Positions 1-7,323 of a DNA stretch of 9,479 nucleotides are shown here, piece after piece. The notes under the pieces were generated by a model. The model was not told the origin of the DNA, did not search any database, and worked only from the letters and a program-made list of their open reading frames with translations. Origin of the DNA: Rubripirellula sp. (GTDB lineage: Bacteria > Planctomycetota > Planctomycetia > Pirellulales > Pirellulaceae). Numbering within the stretch: the stretch's first letter is position 1; each line of letters opens with the position of its first letter. Position numbers and translations under genes: made by a program. Location of the stretch: contig JARFQX010000796.1 in NCBI GenBank assembly GCA_029287555.1, forward strand, positions 1 to 9,479, given 5' to 3'.

Positions 1-1
1 G

Positions 2-2152
2 CTTGAGTTGGCTCGCGAAGCCCTTGCGACTGGCGGTCAGGAACACTTTCGACGGCTCAACCGATACGAGTATCGAAACACGATTCGCGATCTTCTTGGC
101 GTGAACATGGACTCGTTCGATCCGACTACGTCATTCCCGGCGGACGATCGTGTCGACGGGTTCGACAACATCGGCGAGAGTTTGGTTCTGTCGGATTACT
201 TGCTGCAGTGTTATCTGGAAGCGGCTTCACGGAGCATAGAAAAAGCAGTTCAATCACGAGAAGTCGTCGCACCCATCGATGAGTTGCTCCGAGCCAAAGA
301 TCTTAACAATCGAAAGTTCTTATTCCGTCCTGAACAGCGATTCATCGTCAATCCAACGGGCGACTATGTCGATGTCGCGCACAGCGATCCGAGCCTGATG
401 CGAGTGCATGCCGCGAGGTTCAAAGGTGTTCCGGCAGATGGTTACTACACCATTCGCGTCCACGCCGAAGGTATCCATCGCGAGCACCCCTATCCACCAG
501 GCGCTTTGCAAGTCGATCGCGATGAGCCGATCAAGATGCAAATCATTGCGACGGATCCGCAAGTGGCTCCTCCGGGAGTGGGACAAAATTCTTCGGATCG
601 CGTCGTGGCAACCGTCTCGCTGGCCGACCACGAATCCAAGATCTACGAATTCCGCACGTGGATGGACAAGGGATTTGTGCCAGTGATTCGCTATGCCAAC
701 GGGCCGATCAATTTCCGGACATCGTTGGTGAAGTTGGTCCGTGAGTTTCATCCTGAAACGAAGACGACCAACTGGCTCGATGTCTTCTCATCGGAGCCTT
801 CCGAGATTCTCGATGTCTGGATGTCCGACGCTTACCAGGGACCTCGGATGCGAATCCATCAAATGGAGATTGCTGGGCCAGAACCCACCGATGTATCAAA
901 GCCAGATTTGTTGGCGGATAAGCGCGAGCGATCGCTTGAACCGTTCATGTATCGTGCATTTCGTCGACAGCCGCTCGATTCGGAAGTCGCTCGGTACCAT
1001 TCCTTTTTCCAATCACGACTGGCCGCCGGCGAATCCGAGGACACCGCTTTTCTGACGACTTGTAAGGCGATCCTCTGTTCGCCGAATTTCCTTTATGTGG
1101 AAACTCCGCCTGACGCTGGTGAGAGCGACAACCGCGCGTTCCAACTCGCATCCCGACTGTCTTACTTTCTGTGGAGTTCGATGCCTGATGAGCAGTTGCT
1201 TCGGATTGCTGCCGCCGGAAATCTCAGAGAACCGGAGACGCTGATCGCCCAGACTCGCCGCATGATGCAAGATCCTCGAGCGGAGGCGTTCATTGAGAAC
1301 TTTACAAACAGCTGGCTGCATCTGAATGAACTCGGGTCGATGCCGCCGGACACGCAAAAGTTTTCTGCCTACTACGATCGGCAGCTTGAGCCGTTGATGC
1401 GCCGAGAGACGCAGCTGTTTTTCGCGGAGATCCTGCGTAAGAATCTGAGTATCGAACACTTCATCGATTCTGACTTTACGTTCGCCAATCGCTACCTCGC
1501 CGCACACTATGGCTTGCCCACGATCGAGGGAGACGACTTTCGGCGAATTTCACTGCCGAAACAATCGCTTCGCGGAGGGCTGCTCGGTCACGCGAGTGTT
1601 CTGACGACGACGTCCAATGGAGTTGAGTCCTCACCTGTCACTCGCGGTATCTGGGTGTTGGAAAACATACTCGGTTCACCGCCTCCGCCGCCGCCACCGG
1701 ACGTCGAGCCGCTGGAGCCAGACATTCGCGGCGCGACCACGATTCGCGAACAGCTTGCTAAGCATCGCAATGTCGCCACCTGCGCCGAGTGTCATCGTAA
1801 AATCGATCCGATCGGTTTCGCCCTTGAGGCTTTCGATCCGATCGGTTCGTTTCGGCGCGAGTATCGCGATAGCAAGGGAAAGCTCGTCGGCGAGGTGGAC
1901 ACTACAGGAACGTTGCCGACGGGAGATTCCTTTGCGGACATCGCGGAATTGAAGCAACTGCTCTTAAGGCAGAAAGATCAGTTCGCGCATTGCCTAACGG
2001 AAAAACTGCTCACCTATGCACTTGGCCGAGAAGTCGGTTTCCAGGACCGGCCGGCGGTCGAGTCGATTGTTGGCGAACTTGCTAGACGGGGTGATGGCCT
2101 GAACGACTTGATTGAACTCATCGTCACCAGCGAAGTGTTTATCAACGATTGA
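2..2152 (+). CDS. DUF1592-type planctomycete protein with CxxCH haem motif (5' partial)
   Basis: The reading frame is open from the first bases, and no credible start is visible. The TTG at 8 lies immediately before the first conserved domain, so the true start and export signal are probably upstream. Counting from that TTG, the domain order is DUF1587 (about 14-75, RRLNRYEYRNTIRDLLGV), a less conserved, probably beta-rich stretch (about 130-290), DUF1595 (about 308-365), DUF1592 (about 376-505), DUF1588 (about 520-618) and DUF1585 (about 635-712). DUF1588 contains a seven-proline run (558-564) and CAECH (592-596), a c-type haem attachment motif. Proteins of this family are abundant in planctomycetes and are thought to be exported; their reaction is not established. 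The hydrolase gene follows after 45 bp with no visible terminator, suggesting co-transcription. Family identity is firm; function is unknown. Confidence 0.93.
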   Translation, partial: LELAREALATGGQEHFRRLNRYEYRNTIRDLLGVNMDSFDPTTSFPADDRVDGFDNIGESLVLSDYLLQCYLEAASRSIEKAVQSREVVAPIDELLRAKDLNNRKFLFRPEQRFIVNPTGDYVDVAHSDPSLMRVHAARFKGVPADGYYTIRVHAEGIHREHPYPPGALQVDRDEPIKMQIIATDPQVAPPGVGQNSSDRVVATVSLADHESKIYEFRTWMDKGFVPVIRYANGPINFRTSLVKLVREFHPETKTTNWLDVFSSEPSEILDVWMSDAYQGPRMRIHQMEIAGPEPTDVSKPDLLADKRERSLEPFMYRAFRRQPLDSEVARYHSFFQSRLAAGESEDTAFLTTCKAILCSPNFLYVETPPDAGESDNRAFQLASRLSYFLWSSMPDEQLLRIAAAGNLREPETLIAQTRRMMQDPRAEAFIENFTNSWLHLNELGSMPPDTQKFSAYYDRQLEPLMRRETQLFFAEILRKNLSIEHFIDSDFTFANRYLAAHYGLPTIEGDDFRRISLPKQSLRGGLLGHASVLTTTSNGVESSPVTRGIWVLENILGSPPPPPPPDVEPLEPDIRGATTIREQLAKHRNVATCAECHRKIDPIGFALEAFDPIGSFRREYRDSKGKLVGEVDTTGTLPTGDSFADIAELKQLLLRQKDQFAHCLTEKLLTYALGREVGFQDRPAVESIVGELARRGDGLNDLIELIVTSEVFIND

Positions 2153-2197
2153 CTAAATGGCTATCCGACGAGAATCACTTTCCAAACAATAAGCACG

Positions 2198-3166
2198 ATG
2201 AACACAATTCCCCGCCTGCCCATCGCCCGAGTCTTTTTGCTGGGCTTTCTTTGCATTGCATCCGGACCGTCTGCAGTTTCGGACGACAAACCACCTCGTG
2301 ATGACGGCAAGACGGTCATCCCCCAAGCCACTCTCGATCAACTCGAGGAAACCCTTGACGTGACGTTTGCAAAGTACGGCGACCGAACGTTGCAATTAGA
2401 CATCTTTCGCCCAAAGAATGCGCCAGGAAAGCTACCGGCAATCGTCTGCATTCACGGCGGCGGCTGGGGAAAAGGAGCCAAGATCCATCATCGGAAAGTG
2501 GCTCAAGCTCTCGCGGCCGAAGGCTACGTCACGGCGTCCGTTGACTATCGGTTGAGCGGTGAAGCAATATTCCCCGCACACATTCACGACTGCAAAGCAG
2601 CCGTCCGATTCCTGCGTGCCAATGCCAAAAAGTACGGCATCGACGCCGATCACATCGGCGCTATCGGCCACTCCGCGGGTGGTCATCTGGCGGCGTTGCT
2701 GGCGACGTCCGGTGGTGTTGCTCAGCTCGATGGTGACGGCGGCAACGCAGAATTCAGCAGTACGATCCAAGCGGTGGTTCCGATGGGCGGCCAGACGGAT
2801 TTCATGTCGGAGCGAAACCGCGAAAAATCGGCGAGTGCAGCTATCTGGCAAGCGTTTCTCGGCGGGTCGCAAGATGAAGTCCCCGAAGTTTATCGCCTCG
2901 CTTCACCACTGGCCCACCTCGACAAGAACGATCCACCCGTCTGGCTGATTACCGGCGAGAAAGATGATCCGAGTACTCGTGCCGACTCGCTGCGTCAAAA
3001 GATGGACAAATTGGGCATTGAAAACGGACTTACCATCATCAAAGACGCTCCGCACCCGTTCACCGTCAAGCAAATCTGGTTTGATCAAATGATGGAAGCG
3101 GCGGTTCCGTTCTTCAATCGAACGCTGAAGAACCAAACCACCAGCACGGATAACGCTAGGGAATGA
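2198..3166 (+). CDS. Secreted alpha/beta hydrolase (BD-FAE/acetylxylan-esterase-like)
   Basis: This 322-residue protein has an N-terminal signal peptide (about residues 1-28: basic start, hydrophobic FLLGFLCIASG core, small residues before SDD). Family landmarks are the oxyanion-hole motif HGGGW (86-90), the nucleophile elbow GHSAGG with Ser159, an acidic residue in GEKDDPS (probably Asp257) and the C-terminal histidine in DAPHPF (His286). Together they make a complete Ser-Asp-His triad. Relatives hydrolyse ester bonds, often on acylated sugars or small esters; the substrate cannot be read here. It lies 45 bp after the DUF1592-type gene, and its stop overlaps the sigma-factor start by 4 bp (ATGA). 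It is therefore probably an exported member of the same operon. No strong ribosome-binding site precedes ATG 2198, but the signal peptide begins exactly there. Confidence 0.92.
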   Translation: MNTIPRLPIARVFLLGFLCIASGPSAVSDDKPPRDDGKTVIPQATLDQLEETLDVTFAKYGDRTLQLDIFRPKNAPGKLPAIVCIHGGGWGKGAKIHHRKVAQALAAEGYVTASVDYRLSGEAIFPAHIHDCKAAVRFLRANAKKYGIDADHIGAIGHSAGGHLAALLATSGGVAQLDGDGGNAEFSSTIQAVVPMGGQTDFMSERNREKSASAAIWQAFLGGSQDEVPEVYRLASPLAHLDKNDPPVWLITGEKDDPSTRADSLRQKMDKLGIENGLTIIKDAPHPFTVKQIWFDQMMEAAVPFFNRTLKNQTTSTDNARE

Positions 3167-3693
3167 ACGAAAATCCATCCAGTTACGAAACCTTCATGCG
3201 TCTGCTGATTGAGGAAGAGTCAGCCGTAAAGGCCTACGTGCGCCGGCTCGTTCCAACGTGGCACGATGTGGAGGAAGTCGTTCAACAAACCAGTTTGATT
3301 GCATGGAAGAAGTTCGATGAATTGGACGACGTCGATCGTTTCGGTGGTTGGCTGATGACAATTGCTCGATTTGAGTCGCTCAAGCACCGACGTTCACTTG
3401 CCCGCAGCCCGTTGGTGTTTTCGGACAAACTCGCCGAACTGTTAGCCGATGCAACAGGCAACATTGTCGCCGGAGACACAGATCGACAGCAAGCTCTGGA
3501 AGGCTGCTTAAAAAAACTCGACCAGCCTCGACGCGAATTGATCCTCAACGTGCATCAGCCGGGTGTCACGATTCGCGAGTACGCTCGACAGAACGCTCGT
3601 CCTGAACAGGCCATCTATAAATCTGTCCAACGGCTACGGCAGATACTATTGGTGTGCGTCAAACAAACGCTCGCAGATCAGGGATTGTCATGA
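3163..3693 (+). CDS. ECF RNA polymerase sigma factor (Rhodopirellula/Verrucomicrobium type)
   Basis: The 176-residue product has the usual size of an ECF sigma factor. Region 2 spans about residues 10-80; it includes VEEVVQQTSLIAWKKFDEL for core binding and GGWLMTIARFESLKHRR for -10 recognition. Region 4 spans about 108-165, with a helix-turn-helix around VTIREYARQNARPEQAIYKSV. The spacing and wording fit the short sigma-70 subfamily first described from Rhodopirellula and Verrucomicrobium. Its start overlaps the hydrolase stop (ATGA, 3163-3166), and its own stop overlaps the next start (ATGA, 3690-3693). Translation of all three genes is thus probably coupled. The next gene encodes a membrane FecR protein, the classic partner position for an anti-sigma factor. 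I infer that it is held inactive at the membrane and redirects RNA polymerase when released; its target promoter cannot be read here. Confidence 0.93.
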   Translation: MNENPSSYETFMRLLIEEESAVKAYVRRLVPTWHDVEEVVQQTSLIAWKKFDELDDVDRFGGWLMTIARFESLKHRRSLARSPLVFSDKLAELLADATGNIVAGDTDRQQALEGCLKKLDQPRRELILNVHQPGVTIREYARQNARPEQAIYKSVQRLRQILLVCVKQTLADQGLS

Positions 3694-5348
3694 ACGACCT
3701 ACGATTCATGGAACTTGTCTCGGGCTGGCTCGATGGTTCGCTTAGTGAGACCGAGTCCGCGGAACTCCAAGCAACGCTGGAAGACTCCGCTGATCGACGC
3801 AGTGAATTCGTGGACGTCTGCGGCTTGGACGCAGATTTGCGGTTGATGAGTGATGTGCAGTATCAGCACGTAGCGCAAGCGAGTGTGCGTAACGATCGGC
3901 CTGTTGTTCACTCGCTTGCGCTTCGTGCTAGTAAGTGGATTCTCGTGGTAGCTACGGCCGCTGTTCTGTTACTCGCGATCGGCTACGGCATTGGACGCGA
4001 CCGCAACAGTGATGCGAAACGACAGATTGCGACGTCCGAGGCAGCATCCACCCAACAGGACGAGACTGTCGAATCAGGCTGCGCGGTGCTGTCCCGTGTT
4101 GTGGACGCGAAATTCGCCGGGGACACGCAGTACGAGGAAGGTGACTCGCTGCAGCCGGGGCAGTTCAAGCTGCTTTCAGGTGCCGTGCAAATCGACTTCT
4201 TCAGCGGTGCGACCATGCTGATCGCCGAAGCGGCTGATGTGAACCTGATTAGTTCTTGGGAAGCGGAATGCGCTCACGGAAAAGTAACCATGCGTGTGCC
4301 TCCACCTGCGATTGGTTTTCGCCTGAATCTGCCTGAAATGAAAGTCGTGGATCTTGGAACCGAGTTTGCCGTCCAGGTCGACGGCGGCGAGTCATCCCTG
4401 CATGTTTTCGAGGGCGAAGTGGAGGCGTATGTCCCGGGCTCCCAAATGCAGGTCATCCGTGAAGGCAATAGTCTCAAGAAGGCCAAAGACCGCGGCGTCG
4501 TTGCGGGCGTCTCCACTCCAGCCGACTTTCCGAGCGTTGAAGAGTTTGAACGTCGCAAGGAAGAGTACTATCAACGAAAAACAAATCAGTGGCGTGTGGC
4601 AATGAACAAAGTGCTTTCAGATGAGCGCATCATTGGCTGCTATCAGTTTCGACGCTGGCCCGACAAGAAATGGGATCGGCTGGTCAATAACTTCGTGATC
4701 CCGAAACGTCCCTATAGCCACGGATCGGCAGTGGGTGCACGTTGGGTCGAAGGACGCTGGCCCGGCAAACCGGCGCTCGAATTCAAGAGCCCAGGTGACC
4801 GGGTCCGTATCAACTTGAAGAGAGACAAATATGAAGGATTAGCACTGGCGGCGTGGATTCGAGTTGACGGACTGGACCGCAAGTACAATGCGTTGTTGAT
4901 GTCAGACCGATATGAAGATGGTGAGCCACACTGGCAAATTGATCAATCGGGACGCCTGATGTTCTCGGTCAGCTACGATCGCAGCTCGCCTCCAGGAGGA
5001 AAAACAGACAAAGGAAATCGCCAGAGTCAAGTTTTCTATTCACCACCCCTGTTTGGCGCAAGCGACAGGCGCTGGCATCACGTCGCGGTGACTTTCGATG
5101 CAAGGACCGGCGAAGCCGTCCAGTATTTTGACGGCAAAGAAGTAAGCCGTGAAGGCAGCGACCATCATCGAGAGGGACGCACGGTAACGTTCGGCGCATG
5201 TGAAATTGGAAATTGGGGGTTGCCGCCGGAGGGCGTGCCATTTCCCATCAGAAATCTGAACGGACGTGTTGATGAGCTCTTGATCTACAAAGTGCCACTG
5301 TCCGGTGATGAGATTTCAAACTTGCATGAACTAGGGATTCCGAATTAA
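3690..5348 (+). CDS. FecR/LamG membrane protein, probable anti-sigma sensor
   Basis: The start is ATG 3690: it overlaps the sigma-factor stop, and AGGGA (3680-3684) sits 5 nt upstream. In-frame GTG 3654 is less likely. The 552-residue protein has a cytoplasmic N-terminus (1-80) with an acidic helical segment (WLDGSLSETESAELQ, 13-27) resembling anti-sigma N-termini. One membrane helix follows (about 83-102), then a FecR domain (about 162-250, including VVDLGTEFAVQV and LHVFEGEVEAYV). A LamG/concanavalin-like domain ends the protein (about 374-549, with RWHHVAVTFD and GRVDELLIYKVPLSGDEI). FecR proteins pass outer signals to ECF sigma factors; LamG folds commonly bind sugars or proteins. The likely topology is sigma-binding inside and FecR plus LamG outside. 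A single protein would then combine ligand sensing and sigma control. The anti-sigma role is inferred from layout and domains. Confidence 0.9.
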   Translation: MNDLRFMELVSGWLDGSLSETESAELQATLEDSADRRSEFVDVCGLDADLRLMSDVQYQHVAQASVRNDRPVVHSLALRASKWILVVATAAVLLLAIGYGIGRDRNSDAKRQIATSEAASTQQDETVESGCAVLSRVVDAKFAGDTQYEEGDSLQPGQFKLLSGAVQIDFFSGATMLIAEAADVNLISSWEAECAHGKVTMRVPPPAIGFRLNLPEMKVVDLGTEFAVQVDGGESSLHVFEGEVEAYVPGSQMQVIREGNSLKKAKDRGVVAGVSTPADFPSVEEFERRKEEYYQRKTNQWRVAMNKVLSDERIIGCYQFRRWPDKKWDRLVNNFVIPKRPYSHGSAVGARWVEGRWPGKPALEFKSPGDRVRINLKRDKYEGLALAAWIRVDGLDRKYNALLMSDRYEDGEPHWQIDQSGRLMFSVSYDRSSPPGGKTDKGNRQSQVFYSPPLFGASDRRWHHVAVTFDARTGEAVQYFDGKEVSREGSDHHREGRTVTFGACEIGNWGLPPEGVPFPIRNLNGRVDELLIYKVPLSGDEISNLHELGIPN

Positions 5349-5581
5349 TGAAGAATTGCGAAAAAGCTTGTTGGTTCGGCTATTCCCGCACCGCGTTGCA
5401 CATCGCTTTTTCGCCGAACAAAATTAACCTTCCTGTTGCTCTCATCCACCCGGCGAGCACAGTCAAGACAAACTGCCACGGCTTCAAGACAAATTTCATC
5501 ACTCACTCATGCCAAGGAAATCAAATGCGAACGCATTCTAGCCATCCGGTCTGCGGTTGTGCTTGCTATGCAACAATATGA
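5348..5581 (+). CDS. Doubtful 77-residue ORF coupled to the FecR/LamG stop
   Basis: An ATG overlaps the preceding stop by one base (TAATG, 5346-5350) and opens a 77-codon frame. The product is rich in Cys and His and has no signal peptide, membrane helix or family resemblance that I recognise. The first 70 bases also contain inverted repeats, which points to RNA structure rather than protein. The start geometry is the only real argument for translation. It could equally be what remains after loss of the gene that once followed here. Confidence 0.15.
   Translation: MKNCEKACWFGYSRTALHIAFSPNKINLPVALIHPASTVKTNCHGFKTNFITHSCQGNQMRTHSSHPVCGCACYATI
5358..5419. repeat. Two overlapping inverted repeats just after the FecR/LamG gene
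   Basis: GCGAAAAAGC (5358-5367) is the exact reverse complement of GCTTTTTCGC (5405-5414). Inside the loop, GTTCGGC (5374-5380) is the exact reverse complement of GCCGAAC (5413-5419). The right arms share 5413-5414, so the two full stems cannot form together. The first arm starts 9 nt after the operon's last stop. No run of T follows, so it is not a standard intrinsic terminator. It may protect the mRNA 3' end, attenuate transcription, or be chance. Confidence 0.4.
5516..5581 (+). pseudogene. Possible remnant start of a lost gene
   Basis: AAGGAAA (5514-5520) precedes ATG 5525 at a good distance for a ribosome-binding site; nothing else in this gap looks as much like a gene start. The frame runs only 18 codons (MRTHSSHPVCG...) to TGA 5579-5581. 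A different frame over the same bases is hydrophobic (ILAIRSAVVLAM), as expected if an export signal were split by a frameshift. Operons of this type often continue with DUF1549/DUF1553 or DUF1501 genes after the FecR gene, so this may be the decayed head of one. No downstream domain remains to prove it. Confidence 0.2.
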
Positions 5582-5928
5582 TTTCCTGGTTTTCTCGGAG
5601 TTACTGACCGGTTTCCACCGTACGCGTGAACGCACCGGGATCGCGATTGCGGACAGCCTCTGTCGGCAGCTGTGGAAGACGCCCTGACCTGACACGCCCA
5701 ACCTGTTTCAGTTGCGTGGGGAGGCGGCGCCAGCGCCCCCAAGCGAGATCATCGATCGGCGAGGCCGGAAGATGTCAAGGGAGCGAAACAGGCCTTTAGT
5801 CGTCTCGGCAATCCGTCCTCGAACTCGCGTCGGCTGCATCGACTTCGCGGAGTTGTCTCAGATTCTTCGACGTGCTCTTCGCGAAGAATCGGACTGATTG
5901 CCCGGGAATGGTGCAGCAAGCTGAGGCG
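5582..5928. other. Non-coding gap with no recognisable gene
   Basis: No frame on either strand gives a recognisable protein here; open stretches are about 60 codons or fewer with unlikely composition. The gap contains an imperfect hairpin around 5693-5718, in which CACGC-AAC pairs with GTTGCGTG across a 2-base bulge. A GC-rich block (about 5717-5741) and the strong hairpin at 5861-5890 follow. It separates the + strand operon from the convergent - strand CPBP gene, so transcription from both sides probably ends within it. Confidence 0.6.
5861..5890. terminator. Possible bidirectional terminator hairpin between convergent genes
   Basis: GATTCTTCG (5861-5869) and CGAAGAATC (5882-5890) are exact reverse complements with a 12-nt loop. 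A second perfect 12-bp palindrome, TCTTCGCGAAGA, overlaps at 5876-5887. The hairpin lies 38 bp past the stop of the - strand CPBP gene and between convergent transcription units, a usual place for a terminator. No T run follows on either strand, so terminator activity is uncertain. Confidence 0.35.
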
Positions 5929-6702
5929 TCATCCCCGCACACCAGCCGCGTGACCGATGACCGCCATGAGATCTATGAAGGCGTGCGCAACGACTACCAT
6001 CGTGAGGTCTCGATGACGAATGTAGTAGAGAGGAAACAAAAGCAACGAGACGCTGAAACATAGCACGTTTTCGATGCCATCCTTCAAATGGTAAAGCACA
6101 AATGCGACGTGGGACGCCAACACGGCGATCCAAGGGCGTTTGGTAACGAGCAACAATCGCTCCATCGCATATCCACGGTAGATCACTTCCTCACAGAAGC
6201 TGGCCGTGACCAGTGCAAGCGGCGCGTACCAGTAGAAGAAATGTTCCGGCAGTTTTCTGGAACTGGCTCCTCCACCGATCGGAAAACGCATCTCCGGCAA
6301 CAACGGCGCGATGGCGAATCTCCAGAGAACGATTCCCACCATCACAAACCCGCCGAGGCCCAATCCGGCGGAAAAGTTCTGAATCGTAAGCGGTCTGAAA
6401 CCGAGCGAAGATAGTGGCCGTCGCTCCCAGACAAGCACGACACCAATCAGAACGATACAAAACAGCCAGTCAACGGCTTGGGCGGCAACATTTCGCCAAA
6501 CCAGATCTTGCGGAAGCAGACTGGACGCGACCGAGGGCCACCAGAAAATAGTGGTCAGCCCGAGCGCAACGGCAAGCCCGAAATATTCACCGCAGCGACG
6601 GCGCACTCCTTCACTCGGCGCAGCGAGCGTCTCGGTCGAACCAGGGTCCGATGCATCCGGGGCGTCGTTGATGTTAGGCATTGAATTGTTTGCATCTGCC
6701 AC
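5929..6702 (-). CDS. CPBP (CAAX/Abi-type) intramembrane metalloprotease
   Basis: This 257-residue multi-pass membrane protein has a polar, acidic N-terminus (1-35) and several hydrophobic helices (for example about 42-62, 76-92, 110-132, 157-170 and 215-227). All three CPBP family motifs are present: EExxxR at 171-176 (EEVIYR), FxxxH at 201-205 (FVLYH) and HxxxD at 240-244 (HAFID). These glutamates and histidines form the metal-dependent active site in the membrane. Family members cleave prenylated proteins (Rce1), mature or resist bacteriocins, or have unknown substrates. The call uses GTG 6702; ATG 6681 (residue 8) is an alternative, and neither has a clear ribosome-binding site. It is transcribed convergently with the sigma/FecR operon and divergently from the broken sigma gene. 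No bacteriocin-like neighbour is visible, so its substrate is unknown. Confidence 0.9.
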   Translation of the reverse strand: MADANNSMPNINDAPDASDPGSTETLAAPSEGVRRRCGEYFGLAVALGLTTIFWWPSVASSLLPQDLVWRNVAAQAVDWLFCIVLIGVVLVWERRPLSSLGFRPLTIQNFSAGLGLGGFVMVGIVLWRFAIAPLLPEMRFPIGGGASSRKLPEHFFYWYAPLALVTASFCEEVIYRGYAMERLLLVTKRPWIAVLASHVAFVLYHLKDGIENVLCFSVSLLLFPLYYIRHRDLTMVVVAHAFIDLMAVIGHAAGVRG

Positions 6703-6839
6703 GCAAGAAGAATCGCGGTGAATTATCCATGGCCAGAAAACGCTAGGAATTCGGGCGCGCCACCTGTAATGATCGTTGCTCGCCGCGATACCAATCCTGC
6801 AGAAGTGCGAAATGACGCGAGGAGCCCACTCCCGAGGCT

Positions 6840-7323
6840 ATGGATCCTACCACGCAAGAGCAGATATTTGTTGGTTGGCTCCGACAACACAAGGGCTTGA
6901 TGCTGAAGGTTGTACGGTCCTTCGCGTTTCGCCAAGCCGACCGCGACGACCTGTTTTCAGGAAGTCGCAACCCAACTGTGGAAATCGATACCGACATTCA
7001 GAGAGCAGTCCAAAGTCTCGACCTGGTTCTACCGGGTCGCGCCATTTACGGCAACGGCTTGGGCGCGCAAAGAGGACCGACACCGGGAGAAACGAGTTGC
7101 ATACGATGACCTTCCGGGTCCCGATACATCGGATGTGAACGACAAGCGACTTGACTGGCTCTACGAGCAGATTGGGCGATTACCCCTGGACGACCGAACC
7201 CTCTGTTTGTTGATGCTCGAGGGATATGTCGTCATGCAGCGTGCGCTGCGCAGGGACTATCTCCCCAGAAAGCGAGAGCTGCAAGGGCTACCGGATCGCT
7301 TCCTCAATCCGGAGGCGATATGA
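6840..7323 (+). pseudogene. ECF-type sigma factor broken by two +1 frameshifts
   Basis: The first frame, from ATG 6840, gives a typical sigma region 2 start (FVGWLRQHKGLMLKVVRSF, RQADRDDLF). At a run of four T (6954-6957) it must shift by one base to continue as QEVATQLWKSIPTFREQSKV and STWFYRV, followed by the region 4.1-like IGRLPLDDRTLCLLMLEGY. After LEGY (7216-7227) that frame loses resemblance. The third frame, reached by skipping one base at about 7228, gives an ISPES...CKGYRI pattern whose spacing fits a region 4.2 helix-turn-helix. Both shifts are therefore one extra base. The rebuilt protein would be about 160-170 residues, normal for this family. GAGGAG (6819-6824) lies 15 nt before the start, rather far. 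No anti-sigma partner follows. Read as written, no functional sigma factor is made; two sequencing insertions would be the alternative. Confidence 0.75.

Noticed and set aside
320..751. 143-codon open frame on the - strand
   Set aside because: Shadow of the first gene; no signal, domain or start signal.
1013..1507. 164-codon open frame on the - strand
   Set aside because: It is antisense to the conserved DUF1595/DUF1592 part of the first gene, with Arg-rich composition and no family resemblance.
1678..1699. Low-complexity CCG/CCT tract as a possible repeat or slippage site
   Set aside because: It encodes a polyproline run that I recall as common at this place in DUF1588 proteins, so it is normal coding sequence.
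2432..2872. 146-codon open frame on the - strand
   Set aside because: Antisense to the hydrolase catalytic core, which is clearly the real gene.
3654..3689. Earlier GTG start for the FecR/LamG protein
   Set aside because: ATG 3690 has AGGGA at good spacing and the ATGA overlap seen at the previous junction; the extra 12 residues only repeat sigma-gene bases in another frame.
5693..5741. CAAC...GTTG hairpin next to a GC-rich block as an integron attC-like site
   Set aside because: No integrase or cassette structure is visible, and the short CAAC/GTTG match is too common to support the call.
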